From the NCBI GenBank assembly GCA_029862165.1, contig JAOTXU010000005.1, forward strand, positions 116,486 through 180,485: a stretch of DNA of 64,000 bases, written 5' to 3'. This document shows positions 15,584-23,189 of this stretch, piece after piece (the stretch's first letter is position 1; each line of letters begins with the position of its first letter). This DNA is from Gammaproteobacteria bacterium (lineage in GTDB: Bacteria > Pseudomonadota > Gammaproteobacteria > Steroidobacterales > JABDKV01). The translations under genes and the position numbers were made by a program. Below the pieces are notes generated by a model. That model searched no databases. It saw only the letters and a list, made by a program, of their open reading frames with translations, and was not told the origin of the DNA.

Positions 15584-17551
15584 ATGATTCCCGAACTGGG
15601 ACAAGTCGCGTTAATCCTGGCGATGCTGCTTGCGATCGCCCAGATGGTGTTCGGCATCGCCGGTGCGGGCTTTGGACGCCGTTCCTGGATGACAACAGTG
15701 AAGTCTGTTGCTGCCGGACAGTTCGTCTTCGTAGGCGTCGCATTTGTACTGCTGACGACATCGTTCTTACGTGACGATTTTTCCGTGCTCTATGTTGCGC
15801 AGAATTCCAATCTGGCGTTGCCAACGCCGTACAAGGTCGCGGCTGTCTGGGGTGCGCACGAGGGTTCCTTGTTGCTATGGTCGCTTATCCTAGCGACCTG
15901 GACTATCGCCGTTGCAGCGCTGAGTTCGTCCCTGGCTGAGCGTTTTGTGTCGCGCGTGCTGGGTGTTATGGGTGGGATCGCAGCAGGATTCATGTTGTTT
16001 ATGCTCAGCACATCCAATCCGTTCCAGCGCTTGATTCCCGCAGCAGCTAACGGACGTGATCTAAATCCGCTGCTACAGGACCCGGCTCTCGTTATCCATC
16101 CACCGATGCTGTACATCGGTTACGTCGGTTTCTCCGTTGCGTTTGCGTTTGCGGTGGCAGCAATGATCGAGGGTCGCTTGGATCGATCCTGGGCCAGGTG
16201 GACACGGCCGTGGACAACGGCTGCCTGGGCCTTTCTAACCGGTGGAATTGCGTTGGGCAGCTGGTGGGCATACTACGAACTGGGCTGGGGCGGTTGGTGG
16301 TTCTGGGATCCGGTAGAAAACGCATCTTTCATGCCGTGGCTCGTCGGCACCGCGTTAATACACTCATTAGCTGTGACGGAAAAGCGTGGATTGTTTAATA
16401 CGTGGACCATCCTGCTCGCGGTATTCGCTTTCTCACTGAGCCTGCTGGGCACCTTCCTGGTCCGCTCCGGTATCTTGGTATCAGTGCACGCATTTGCAAG
16501 TGATCCGGAGCGGGGCCGATTCATCCTCATCTATATGGTTGTTGTTGTTCTGGGCTCGCTTTTGCTTTATGCCTGGCGTGCACCGCGAATGGTCTCGCGT
16601 GGTGGCGGTTTTAAGACACTCTCACGCGAGACTTTTCTGCTGCTGAACAATATGCTGCTTGTTGTTGCGGCACTCGTAGTATTGGGTGGAACGCTCTATC
16701 CGTTGGTCCATGACGCACTCGGCCTGGGCAAGGTATCAGTAGGACCACCCTGGTTCGAGCAGTTCTTTCTGCTACCTATGTGGCCACTGGCAATATTGGT
16801 TGGCATTGGCATGCACGCGCAATGGAAGCGATCAAACAAAGAGAGTCTCACCAAAAAACTGAAGTGGCCGTTTTGGATTGCGTTGACGGCCGCTATCGTA
16901 TTTCCTCTTTTTGTATATCGTTCCGGCGGGCTGATGACAGCCCTCGGCATAGGCACGGCATTTTGGGTATTTGCATCAGCCTTGAGTGAACCGCTTGCGC
17001 GGTGGCGGGCAATGGGCCGGGTATCAATGCTACCGCGTGGAATGACCGGGATGATACTTGCGCACGCCGGTGTTGGAGTGTTTGTACTCGGCGTAGTGGT
17101 GACTTCTTCGTTCAGTGAGGAAATCGATATCAGTATGCGTCCGGGCGAATCGATCGAGATGCGTGGTTACAGTTTCAAGCTCGTCAATATCGAACCGGTT
17201 ACTGGGCCGAACTGGCGCGCAGACCAGGCCACCGTTGAGGTCAGGCAAGGGGACAAGCTGGTCAACACGCTAACGCCCCAAAAGAGAATCTATTTGGTGC
17301 AGACCAATGCCATGACTGAGTCTGCAATTGACGCCAGGGTGCGCCGTGATTTGTATGTGGCAATGGGTGAGCCGCTGGGTGCCGGCGCGTGGAGTATGCG
17401 GTTTCAGGTGAAGCCATTGGTACGTCTGATCTGGCTAGGTGCATTGATCATGTTAATTGGTGGCGCGATAGCGGCGTCCGACAGACGTTATCGGCACGCG
17501 AGGGCAACAAAGCCAGTTGCGGATGACGCGATTGCGGAGACAGCTACGTGA
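15584..17551 (+). CDS. ccmF: CcmF, cytochrome c haem lyase core subunit
   Basis: The 655-residue polytopic membrane protein carries WGAHEGSLLLW and the haem-handling signature GGWWFWDPVENAS, and its length matches the family. With CcmH and CcmI it attaches haem to CxxCH apocytochromes in the periplasm. ATG 15584 follows ccmE by four bases. The stop overlaps the GTG start of ccmG (GTGA). Confidence 0.98.
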   Translation: MIPELGQVALILAMLLAIAQMVFGIAGAGFGRRSWMTTVKSVAAGQFVFVGVAFVLLTTSFLRDDFSVLYVAQNSNLALPTPYKVAAVWGAHEGSLLLWSLILATWTIAVAALSSSLAERFVSRVLGVMGGIAAGFMLFMLSTSNPFQRLIPAAANGRDLNPLLQDPALVIHPPMLYIGYVGFSVAFAFAVAAMIEGRLDRSWARWTRPWTTAAWAFLTGGIALGSWWAYYELGWGGWWFWDPVENASFMPWLVGTALIHSLAVTEKRGLFNTWTILLAVFAFSLSLLGTFLVRSGILVSVHAFASDPERGRFILIYMVVVVLGSLLLYAWRAPRMVSRGGGFKTLSRETFLLLNNMLLVVAALVVLGGTLYPLVHDALGLGKVSVGPPWFEQFFLLPMWPLAILVGIGMHAQWKRSNKESLTKKLKWPFWIALTAAIVFPLFVYRSGGLMTALGIGTAFWVFASALSEPLARWRAMGRVSMLPRGMTGMILAHAGVGVFVLGVVVTSSFSEEIDISMRPGESIEMRGYSFKLVNIEPVTGPNWRADQATVEVRQGDKLVNTLTPQKRIYLVQTNAMTESAIDARVRRDLYVAMGEPLGAGAWSMRFQVKPLVRLIWLGALIMLIGGAIAASDRRYRHARATKPVADDAIAETAT

Positions 17552-18081
17552 TTCGAACGCTTGTTCCGGCGACATTGTTCGCTATTTTGGTTGTATTTTT
17601 CTGGACGGGACTGAAGCTAAACCCAACCCAAATACCATCACCGCTAATTGGCAAACCCGTTCCTGCATTTGACCTGCCGCTCCTGCTCGACGAATCCCGA
17701 CGAATCACGCAGGATCAACTACGTGGTGAGCCTACACTGCTTAATGTCTGGGCCACCTGGTGCGTCGCTTGCCGGCAAGAACATCCTTTCTTAATGCAAC
17801 TTGCTGCGGCAACAGACGTTCCCATCTATGGTCTGAATCTCAAGGATAACCGTGCCAGCGCAAGCGCCTGGTTGGATCAGTTGGGTAATCCATACGAATC
17901 AAGTGCATTCGATGAAGATGGGATCGTGTCAATTGACTGGGGTGTGTATGGTGCACCGGAAACTTTCCTGATCGACGCCACCGGGATTATTCGCTACAAA
18001 CACATCGGGCCACTAACCGAGGAAGTCTGGAACAAGAAATTGTTGCCGCGAATCCGGCTGTGGAAAGGCGAGACGCTTTGA
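17548..18081 (+). CDS. ccmG: CcmG/DsbE, periplasmic thiol-disulfide oxidoreductase
   Basis: The 177-residue thioredoxin-fold protein has an N-terminal membrane anchor and the active site WCVAC (C72, C75). It keeps apocytochrome CxxCH cysteines reduced for haem ligation. The GTG start at 17548 overlaps the ccmF stop. The cis-Pro loop GVYGAPETF typical of CcmG is present. Confidence 0.96.
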   Translation: MIRTLVPATLFAILVVFFWTGLKLNPTQIPSPLIGKPVPAFDLPLLLDESRRITQDQLRGEPTLLNVWATWCVACRQEHPFLMQLAAATDVPIYGLNLKDNRASASAWLDQLGNPYESSAFDEDGIVSIDWGVYGAPETFLIDATGIIRYKHIGPLTEEVWNKKLLPRIRLWKGETL

Positions 18082-18491
18082 GTAGGTTGATTTCCCTGCT
18101 GATGCTGGTAGCGCTGTCCGGAACTGTGCTGGCAATCGATAACCAGGAAGCTCTGGAAGACTCCGCGCTGCAGGCACGTTACGTGCGTCTGGGTAACGAG
18201 TTACGTTGTCTGGTCTGCCAGAATCAATCCATTGCCGATTCCACCGCAGGACTGGCAGCGGATTTGCGTGCCCAGGTTCGTGAAATGCTCCTCGACGGTG
18301 CAAGCGACCAGGAGATACTCGACTACATGGTGGCTCGTTACGGCGACTTTGTCCGTTATCGACCCGCTTTCAATATTAGGACGTGGGCATTGTGGTTAGG
18401 TCCATTCGTGGTTGTTCTGATCGGTCTGGCCGTAGTGGCAACGGTTATTCGACGCAACGCAAATCTGGATCCAGAGCAACCGGACATCTGA
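18078..18491 (+). CDS. ccmH: CcmH, cytochrome c maturation thioredoxin-like subunit (short form)
   Basis: The product has a signal sequence, the LRCLVC redox motif (C44, C47) and a C-terminal membrane helix, giving 137 residues from TTG 18078. The TTG overlaps the ccmG stop. An in-frame GTG at 18060 is possible but would add six residues inside ccmG. Here CcmH is only the N-terminal half of the E. coli protein, and the TPR half is the separate gene ccmI. Confidence 0.92.
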   Translation: MSRLISLLMLVALSGTVLAIDNQEALEDSALQARYVRLGNELRCLVCQNQSIADSTAGLAADLRAQVREMLLDGASDQEILDYMVARYGDFVRYRPAFNIRTWALWLGPFVVVLIGLAVVATVIRRNANLDPEQPDI

Positions 18492-19534
18492 TGCCGAGCT
18501 CCATATTTATCGGACTCGCGGCATTGATGGTGATCATCGCGTTGATGATCATAGTCGTCCCGTTAGTGCGTCGTAATGACCCATCACCAATCGCCGCGGG
18601 CGCCGTGGTCGGTTTGGTGCCACTGGCGGCGGTATTGCTCTATTTCGCATACAGCAACTGGCCGTGGGGTATCGAGCCGCAACCGACTCAGGTTGCATCA
18701 CAGGAACAAGCACCCGAAGTCAGCGAGATGGTCGCGGGCCTGGAACAGAGATTGACGGCCAACCCCGATGACGCCGAAGGCTGGCAGATGCTGGGACGGT
18801 CCTATGTTGTGCTATCGCGCTACCCGGAGGCAGTTCAAGCTTATGGCCGGGCGCGACAGCTCACTTCAGACTCGGAGGTGCATGCGCTAACCGGTTACGC
18901 CGAGGCGTTGGCAATGGAGCGTGGCGGCGTACTGGACGATGAAGCAGCCGACTTGTTTGAAAGAGCCCTGATGTTATCTCCTGATGACCGCAAAGGCCTG
19001 TGGTATGGCGGTCTGGCAGCTTTCGAACGAGGTCGCGCCGATGTTGCACGAGACCGGTGGCAGAAATTGCTTGCTCTCGGGCCACCGGAACAGATGGCGG
19101 CCGTGTTGCGTGAGCAAATCGCTGCAGCAAACGCCGCATTGGGCGAGACTGCCACGCAACCGGCGGAGCAGACCCAACCGATGTCCTCTGCCGTAAACGG
19201 TGTCGCACTCACGGTGTCGTTGGCACCGGAACTCGCAACGCGAGCACGCCCAGAAGCAGTGCTTTTTATCCTCGCAAGACAAATCGACACACCGGGCCCG
19301 CCGCTGGCTGTCGTGCGCAGAAGCGTTTCTGACCTGCCGCTGGAAGTGGTGTTGACTGATGATGACGCCATGGTGCCCGGCCACGTGCTGTCGGCCCACG
19401 ACAACGTCGAAGTTGTCGCACGCGTTGCCCTGGGTGGCACGCCAAATGCGCAGGCAGGTGATTTGGCCGGCCAAAAAATCGTTGCGAGTAACGGTCAGGC
19501 GGTAATCCTGATAGACAGTGTGGTAGGCAACTGA
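18491..19534 (+). CDS. ccmI: CcmI/CycH, TPR apocytochrome chaperone
   Basis: The 347-residue product from ATG 18491 (sharing one base with the ccmH stop) has two N-terminal membrane helices, a TPR region around residues 75-190 and a C-terminal beta-rich domain. CcmI binds the C-terminus of apocytochromes and delivers them to CcmF/CcmH. It closes the ccm operon. An upstream in-frame start inside ccmH is less likely because the hydrophobic N-terminus begins here. Confidence 0.92.
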   Translation: MPSSIFIGLAALMVIIALMIIVVPLVRRNDPSPIAAGAVVGLVPLAAVLLYFAYSNWPWGIEPQPTQVASQEQAPEVSEMVAGLEQRLTANPDDAEGWQMLGRSYVVLSRYPEAVQAYGRARQLTSDSEVHALTGYAEALAMERGGVLDDEAADLFERALMLSPDDRKGLWYGGLAAFERGRADVARDRWQKLLALGPPEQMAAVLREQIAAANAALGETATQPAEQTQPMSSAVNGVALTVSLAPELATRARPEAVLFILARQIDTPGPPLAVVRRSVSDLPLEVVLTDDDAMVPGHVLSAHDNVEVVARVALGGTPNAQAGDLAGQKIVASNGQAVILIDSVVGN

Positions 19535-19590
19535 GCGGCTTGACACCAGACAAGTGCTCGGGGCAGAGTCAGTTTTCTCGGGAGCATGTT

Positions 19591-19851
19591 ATGTCAGATG
19601 ATCTAAAGCAAAAATTTGAGACCGCGGCGGTCGCGGTCAAGAACCTGGACAAGAAACCGGACAATGAAGACCTGTTGGCACTCTATGCACTATATAAACA
19701 GGCGACGGACGGTGACGTCACAGGCGCAAGACCTGGTGGCTTCGATTTCGTTGGTGGCGCCAAATATGACGCCTGGTCGGAACTACAGGGATTAAGTTCT
19801 GCCGACGCAATGCAACGGTACATTTCCAAGGTCGAATCGCTAAAGGCCTGA
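19591..19851 (+). CDS. Acyl-CoA-binding protein
   Basis: The 86-residue protein has the four-helix ACBP plan: an N-terminal helix, then LLALYALYKQATDGD and KYDAWSELQGLSS-type segments that carry the conserved Tyr, Lys and Trp acyl-CoA contacts. GGAG lies seven bases before ATG 19591. Bacterial ACBPs bind long-chain acyl-CoA in the cytoplasm. It is 56 bases after ccmI and may be read through from it. No functional link with Ccm is evident. Confidence 0.9.
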   Translation: MSDDLKQKFETAAVAVKNLDKKPDNEDLLALYALYKQATDGDVTGARPGGFDFVGGAKYDAWSELQGLSSADAMQRYISKVESLKA

Positions 19852-19868
19852 TCACTAAAACGTGATCA
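19849..19868. terminator. Short inverted repeat after the acyl-CoA-binding protein gene
   Basis: TGATCAC at 19849-19855 and GTGATCA at 19862-19868 pair perfectly across a 6-base loop. The stem starts in the stop codon. It is AT-rich and lacks a T-tract, so it is a weak terminator at best and could instead be a protein-binding palindrome. Confidence 0.35.
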
Positions 19869-19931
19869 ATTTAACGCCGGTAATTTAACGGAATCTCTAA
19901 ACTTAGGTGTGGCGGCTCTGTGCTGAGCCAT

Positions 19932-19947
19932 TGTGACGCGCGTCACA
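19932..19947. promoter_or_regulatory. Perfect CRP/Vfr-type palindrome upstream of the PhnD-like gene
   Basis: TGTGACGCGCGTCACA is a perfect 16-base palindrome matching the TGTGA-N6-TCACA consensus of CRP-family regulators. It ends 20 bases before the proposed GTG start at 19968. This close position suggests repression or a leaderless-type arrangement, or activation of a promoter reading away. It supports the 19968 start over a GTG at 19920, which would bury the site in coding sequence. Confidence 0.6.
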
Positions 19948-19967
19948 TTTTTGATTTCGAGGATTCC

Positions 19968-20894
19968 GTGCCGGAAAAAGCGATCAAGTGGATTCTCTGT
20001 GCAAGTGTATTTTGCACAGTCGTGGGCCTCCGGCCGGTTGCGGCCGAGCCGTACGAAGGTCATGTACTTGTCCTCGGTGCCATCCATCAGGATGTCGAGG
20101 GACGCTACGCTGAATTGCGGCCAATGGCGGACTACATTGCAGCTGCGCTGGCGCCATACGGTGTCAGCCGGGTCGATGTAATGGTAGTAGAGGACCGCAG
20201 ACGTCTGGCCCGAATGATGCGAGACGGACGTATTGACTGGATCAGCGAAGACCCAGCAACGGCTGTTTATCTGCAGGAGGCAGCGGGTGTGGAGATGCTC
20301 GCCCGCAAGTGGAAACAGGGGGCGCCACAGTTTCGCTCCGTCTTCTTCACCAGGACCGATAGTGGCGTCACAGAGCTTGGCGACCTGATCGGTCGGACCA
20401 TTGCATTCGTAAAGCCCGATTCCACCGCCGGTCATTTGTTACCCGCTGCCGAATTAATTCTCCGTGGGCATCGCGCTGCCAGTCTGGATACACCCCGACA
20501 ACGCGCACCCGCGGAGACGATTGGTTATGCCTTTTCGGGTAGCGATCTCAATTCGACAACCTGGGTGCACAAACGCATCGTTGATGCGGGTGTGATCAGC
20601 AACGTGGGTTGGGAATCCCAAGACAGTTTGCCGGATTTCTTTCGCAAGGAACTTGTGGTTTTTCACCAAACCGAATCAATGCCACACGCATTGGAGCTGG
20701 TACGTAGCGATCTGGACGCAGGCATTAAGGCCAGATTAAAGCAAATCTTGCTCTCGATGGGCCAGGACGCAACGGCGGCGGCGGCCTTACAGACTTACCA
20801 GGGTGCATTGCGCTTTGACGAACTCGATGCCACAGACCGCCAGACTATTGGTGAGTTACGCAGCATTTTTACGCAGCTGATGTTGGTGAACTGA
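19968..20894 (+). CDS. PhnD-like periplasmic phosphate/phosphonate-type binding protein (signalling partner)
   Basis: The 308-residue product from GTG 19968 (AGGA four bases upstream) has a signal peptide ending VAAEP and the PhnD fold signature: an N-terminal beta strand with VLVLGAIHQD, DWISEDPATAVYLQ, and GDLIGRTIAFVKPDSTAG. No ABC permease or ATPase is nearby. Instead it is followed three bases later by a membrane GGDEF-EAL protein. I infer that it senses a periplasmic ligand and controls the c-di-GMP enzyme rather than feeding an importer. The ligand is unknown. Confidence 0.8.
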   Translation: MPEKAIKWILCASVFCTVVGLRPVAAEPYEGHVLVLGAIHQDVEGRYAELRPMADYIAAALAPYGVSRVDVMVVEDRRRLARMMRDGRIDWISEDPATAVYLQEAAGVEMLARKWKQGAPQFRSVFFTRTDSGVTELGDLIGRTIAFVKPDSTAGHLLPAAELILRGHRAASLDTPRQRAPAETIGYAFSGSDLNSTTWVHKRIVDAGVISNVGWESQDSLPDFFRKELVVFHQTESMPHALELVRSDLDAGIKARLKQILLSMGQDATAAAALQTYQGALRFDELDATDRQTIGELRSIFTQLMLVN

Positions 20895-20897
20895 TCG

Positions 20898-23078
20898 ATG
20901 CCCAAATTCAGATTCAATCTGCAGGCTCGGTACTCGTTAATCATGCTGGCTGTGATTATCACGATCGTGGGGTCTTTGTCCGTTGTGTTGCTCCTGCAGT
21001 TTCGAATGTCGACACGGGAAATTACCGAACTTAGCGCAGCCTCCCTGGAGAGTGATCTTCTGCAACAGGTAAAGCAGCGTGGCACGGTGACAGCCAACTT
21101 TCTGGCTGAAAATCTCCAGACAATTCTCTATCAATACGATATGGAGGCAATGTTCGATCTGACACGGGGTGCAGCAGAAAAGAATAACCTCGAGTTTGTA
21201 ATCGTTCATGATACCGATGGCAGAGTGATTCATGACGGAACTTTGGAAATCAAAACGTTTGGCGATGAGCTGCGGAATATTCGCAGTGGAGACGGGGTTC
21301 GAATCGCCGGCGGGACTATGGAAGTCTATCGTCCAATTCGCTACGGCGGCCAGGATATCGGTGGGGTAAGAGTTGGTCTGTCTCTCGCTCCCATCAGCGA
21401 AGAAATCGCCGCGATGAAAGAAGGTGTACGTACCGTCAGTGCAAAGGGCATGCGTAGTAACTTGCTAGCGGCTATCGTTACATCGTTTCTCTTTGTTATC
21501 GCCGGTACAGGCATCACTTTTGTGGTGTCCCGTAGCCTGGCACAACCGATTCGCCGCCTGGCGGACCAGGCATCACGCATAGGCAGTGGTGAATACACTG
21601 ACACACTTGCGGTCGATCGCAGCGATGAGATTGGCGAATTGGCCACCGCATTCCGGGACATGAGCCGTAATCTGGCTGCCAGTGACGGCGAAGTGAGATA
21701 CCTCGCCTATCACGACAGTCTGACGCGTTTACCCAATCGGGCACGGCTAAAGCAATTTCTGGCGGAAGCCGTGGCGCGGACGCGTCGAGGCGGACAAAAA
21801 GTCGCTTTGTTTTTTATCGATTTGGATGACTTCAAGCGGGTTAACGACACGCTGGGTCATAAGGCAGGCGACAAGTTGCTGAAGGAATTCTCGCAACGCC
21901 TCCGTGACTCTTTGCGCGAAATGGATCATATCGATCCGGACGAGACTGAGGTTGAGCTCGAACGCGACATGATCGCGCGTTTGGGTGGTGATGAGTTTAC
22001 CGTGGTACTCGAAGATGTCGAGGACTCACGCGATATTGCCATCGTCGCGCAGCGAATTCTCGATGCCTTGCACAATCCGTTCCTTCTCGCTGGTCAGGAA
22101 GTCGTGGTTGGCGCAAGCATCGGCATTACTGTGTTCCCAGACGATGGTGACAATGTCGACTTGTTGCTTAAAAACGCGGACGTGGCCATGTTTCAGGCCA
22201 AAGACCGAGGAAAAAATCACTTTCAGTTCTACAACCAATCTATGGATCAGGCAGCGGTACAAAAACTCACGCTGGAGAATGACTTGCGTCACGCCCTGGC
22301 CAGAGAGGAACTTCGCGTGGTCTACCAGCCCGTCATGGACGTGCAGTCCGGTGGGGTGATTGGTGTCGAGGCGCTTTTACGATGGCATCATTCCGTGCAC
22401 GGAAAAATTCCAACCGAAGTCTTTGTCCCCCTCGCAGAGGAGAGCGGACTGATTGTGGAATTCGATGAGTGGTGTCTCCGTCAGGCCGCACGAGATCTAC
22501 AGGAATTGCATGCGACGGGCTTTCGCAATTTGTATGCGACCGTCAATGTCTCAAGCGTACATTTTCGCGAGCAACGTGTCGGCCAAATTGTGGCCGACGT
22601 ATTGAAAGAATTTGATTTGCCCGCCCGATGTCTGCGACTTGAACTTTCTGAAAAAACGATCATGCAGAATACCCGGCGGGCGGCAGAGGTGCTTGTGCAA
22701 CTACAGGCGCTCGATGTGAGTGTCTGGATCGACAATTTTGGCGCTGGTTATTCTTCTCTGACACATCTGACCAAGTTACCGATTGCGGGGCTGAAGATCG
22801 ATCAGGAATTTATCAGACGGATCGGGCGAGGTGCCAATGATCGCACCGTGATCGCGACCATCATCGCGATGGGCCACAGCCTTGGGATGCTGGTGGGCGC
22901 GGATGGGGTAGAAGAAGAGGAACAGCTCGACTTTATTCGTAAGGCCGGCTGTGATGCCGTGCAGGGCCACTATTTCGCCCGGCCGATGACTATGGGGGAC
23001 CTGGTCGAAGTGCTCAGCCGGCGAGCGCCCTACGGCGCGGGACGAGTCGCAGCCTCCCGGCTGGTAACGAGCAACTGA
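20898..23078 (+). CDS. Membrane HAMP-GGDEF-EAL c-di-GMP protein with substituted EAL residues
   Basis: The 726-residue protein has a membrane helix near residues 12-35, a periplasmic sensor segment, a second helix near 190-212, HAMP, GGDEF and EAL domains. GGDEF is intact at residues 363-367, with an acidic insertion just before it and no RxxD inhibitory site at the usual position. In the EAL domain E491 of EALLRW is present. The DDFG loop reads DNFG (N613), the AEGVE motif reads ADGVE (D669), and NVSxxQ has His for Gln. A working cyclase with weakened or sensory phosphodiesterase is plausible. It forms a two-gene operon with the binding protein three bases upstream. Confidence 0.9.
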   Translation: MPKFRFNLQARYSLIMLAVIITIVGSLSVVLLLQFRMSTREITELSAASLESDLLQQVKQRGTVTANFLAENLQTILYQYDMEAMFDLTRGAAEKNNLEFVIVHDTDGRVIHDGTLEIKTFGDELRNIRSGDGVRIAGGTMEVYRPIRYGGQDIGGVRVGLSLAPISEEIAAMKEGVRTVSAKGMRSNLLAAIVTSFLFVIAGTGITFVVSRSLAQPIRRLADQASRIGSGEYTDTLAVDRSDEIGELATAFRDMSRNLAASDGEVRYLAYHDSLTRLPNRARLKQFLAEAVARTRRGGQKVALFFIDLDDFKRVNDTLGHKAGDKLLKEFSQRLRDSLREMDHIDPDETEVELERDMIARLGGDEFTVVLEDVEDSRDIAIVAQRILDALHNPFLLAGQEVVVGASIGITVFPDDGDNVDLLLKNADVAMFQAKDRGKNHFQFYNQSMDQAAVQKLTLENDLRHALAREELRVVYQPVMDVQSGGVIGVEALLRWHHSVHGKIPTEVFVPLAEESGLIVEFDEWCLRQAARDLQELHATGFRNLYATVNVSSVHFREQRVGQIVADVLKEFDLPARCLRLELSEKTIMQNTRRAAEVLVQLQALDVSVWIDNFGAGYSSLTHLTKLPIAGLKIDQEFIRRIGRGANDRTVIATIIAMGHSLGMLVGADGVEEEEQLDFIRKAGCDAVQGHYFARPMTMGDLVEVLSRRAPYGAGRVAASRLVTSN

Positions 23079-23189
23079 TCTGACCTCGCTGCGGCTGCCT
23101 TCCGTGCGCCAGGACGTTATACTTCCTGAACGAAAAATGTCCGTGAAGGATCCGAACGCGGGCGGCCTGCCGCCCGGTGAACGCGTTTC

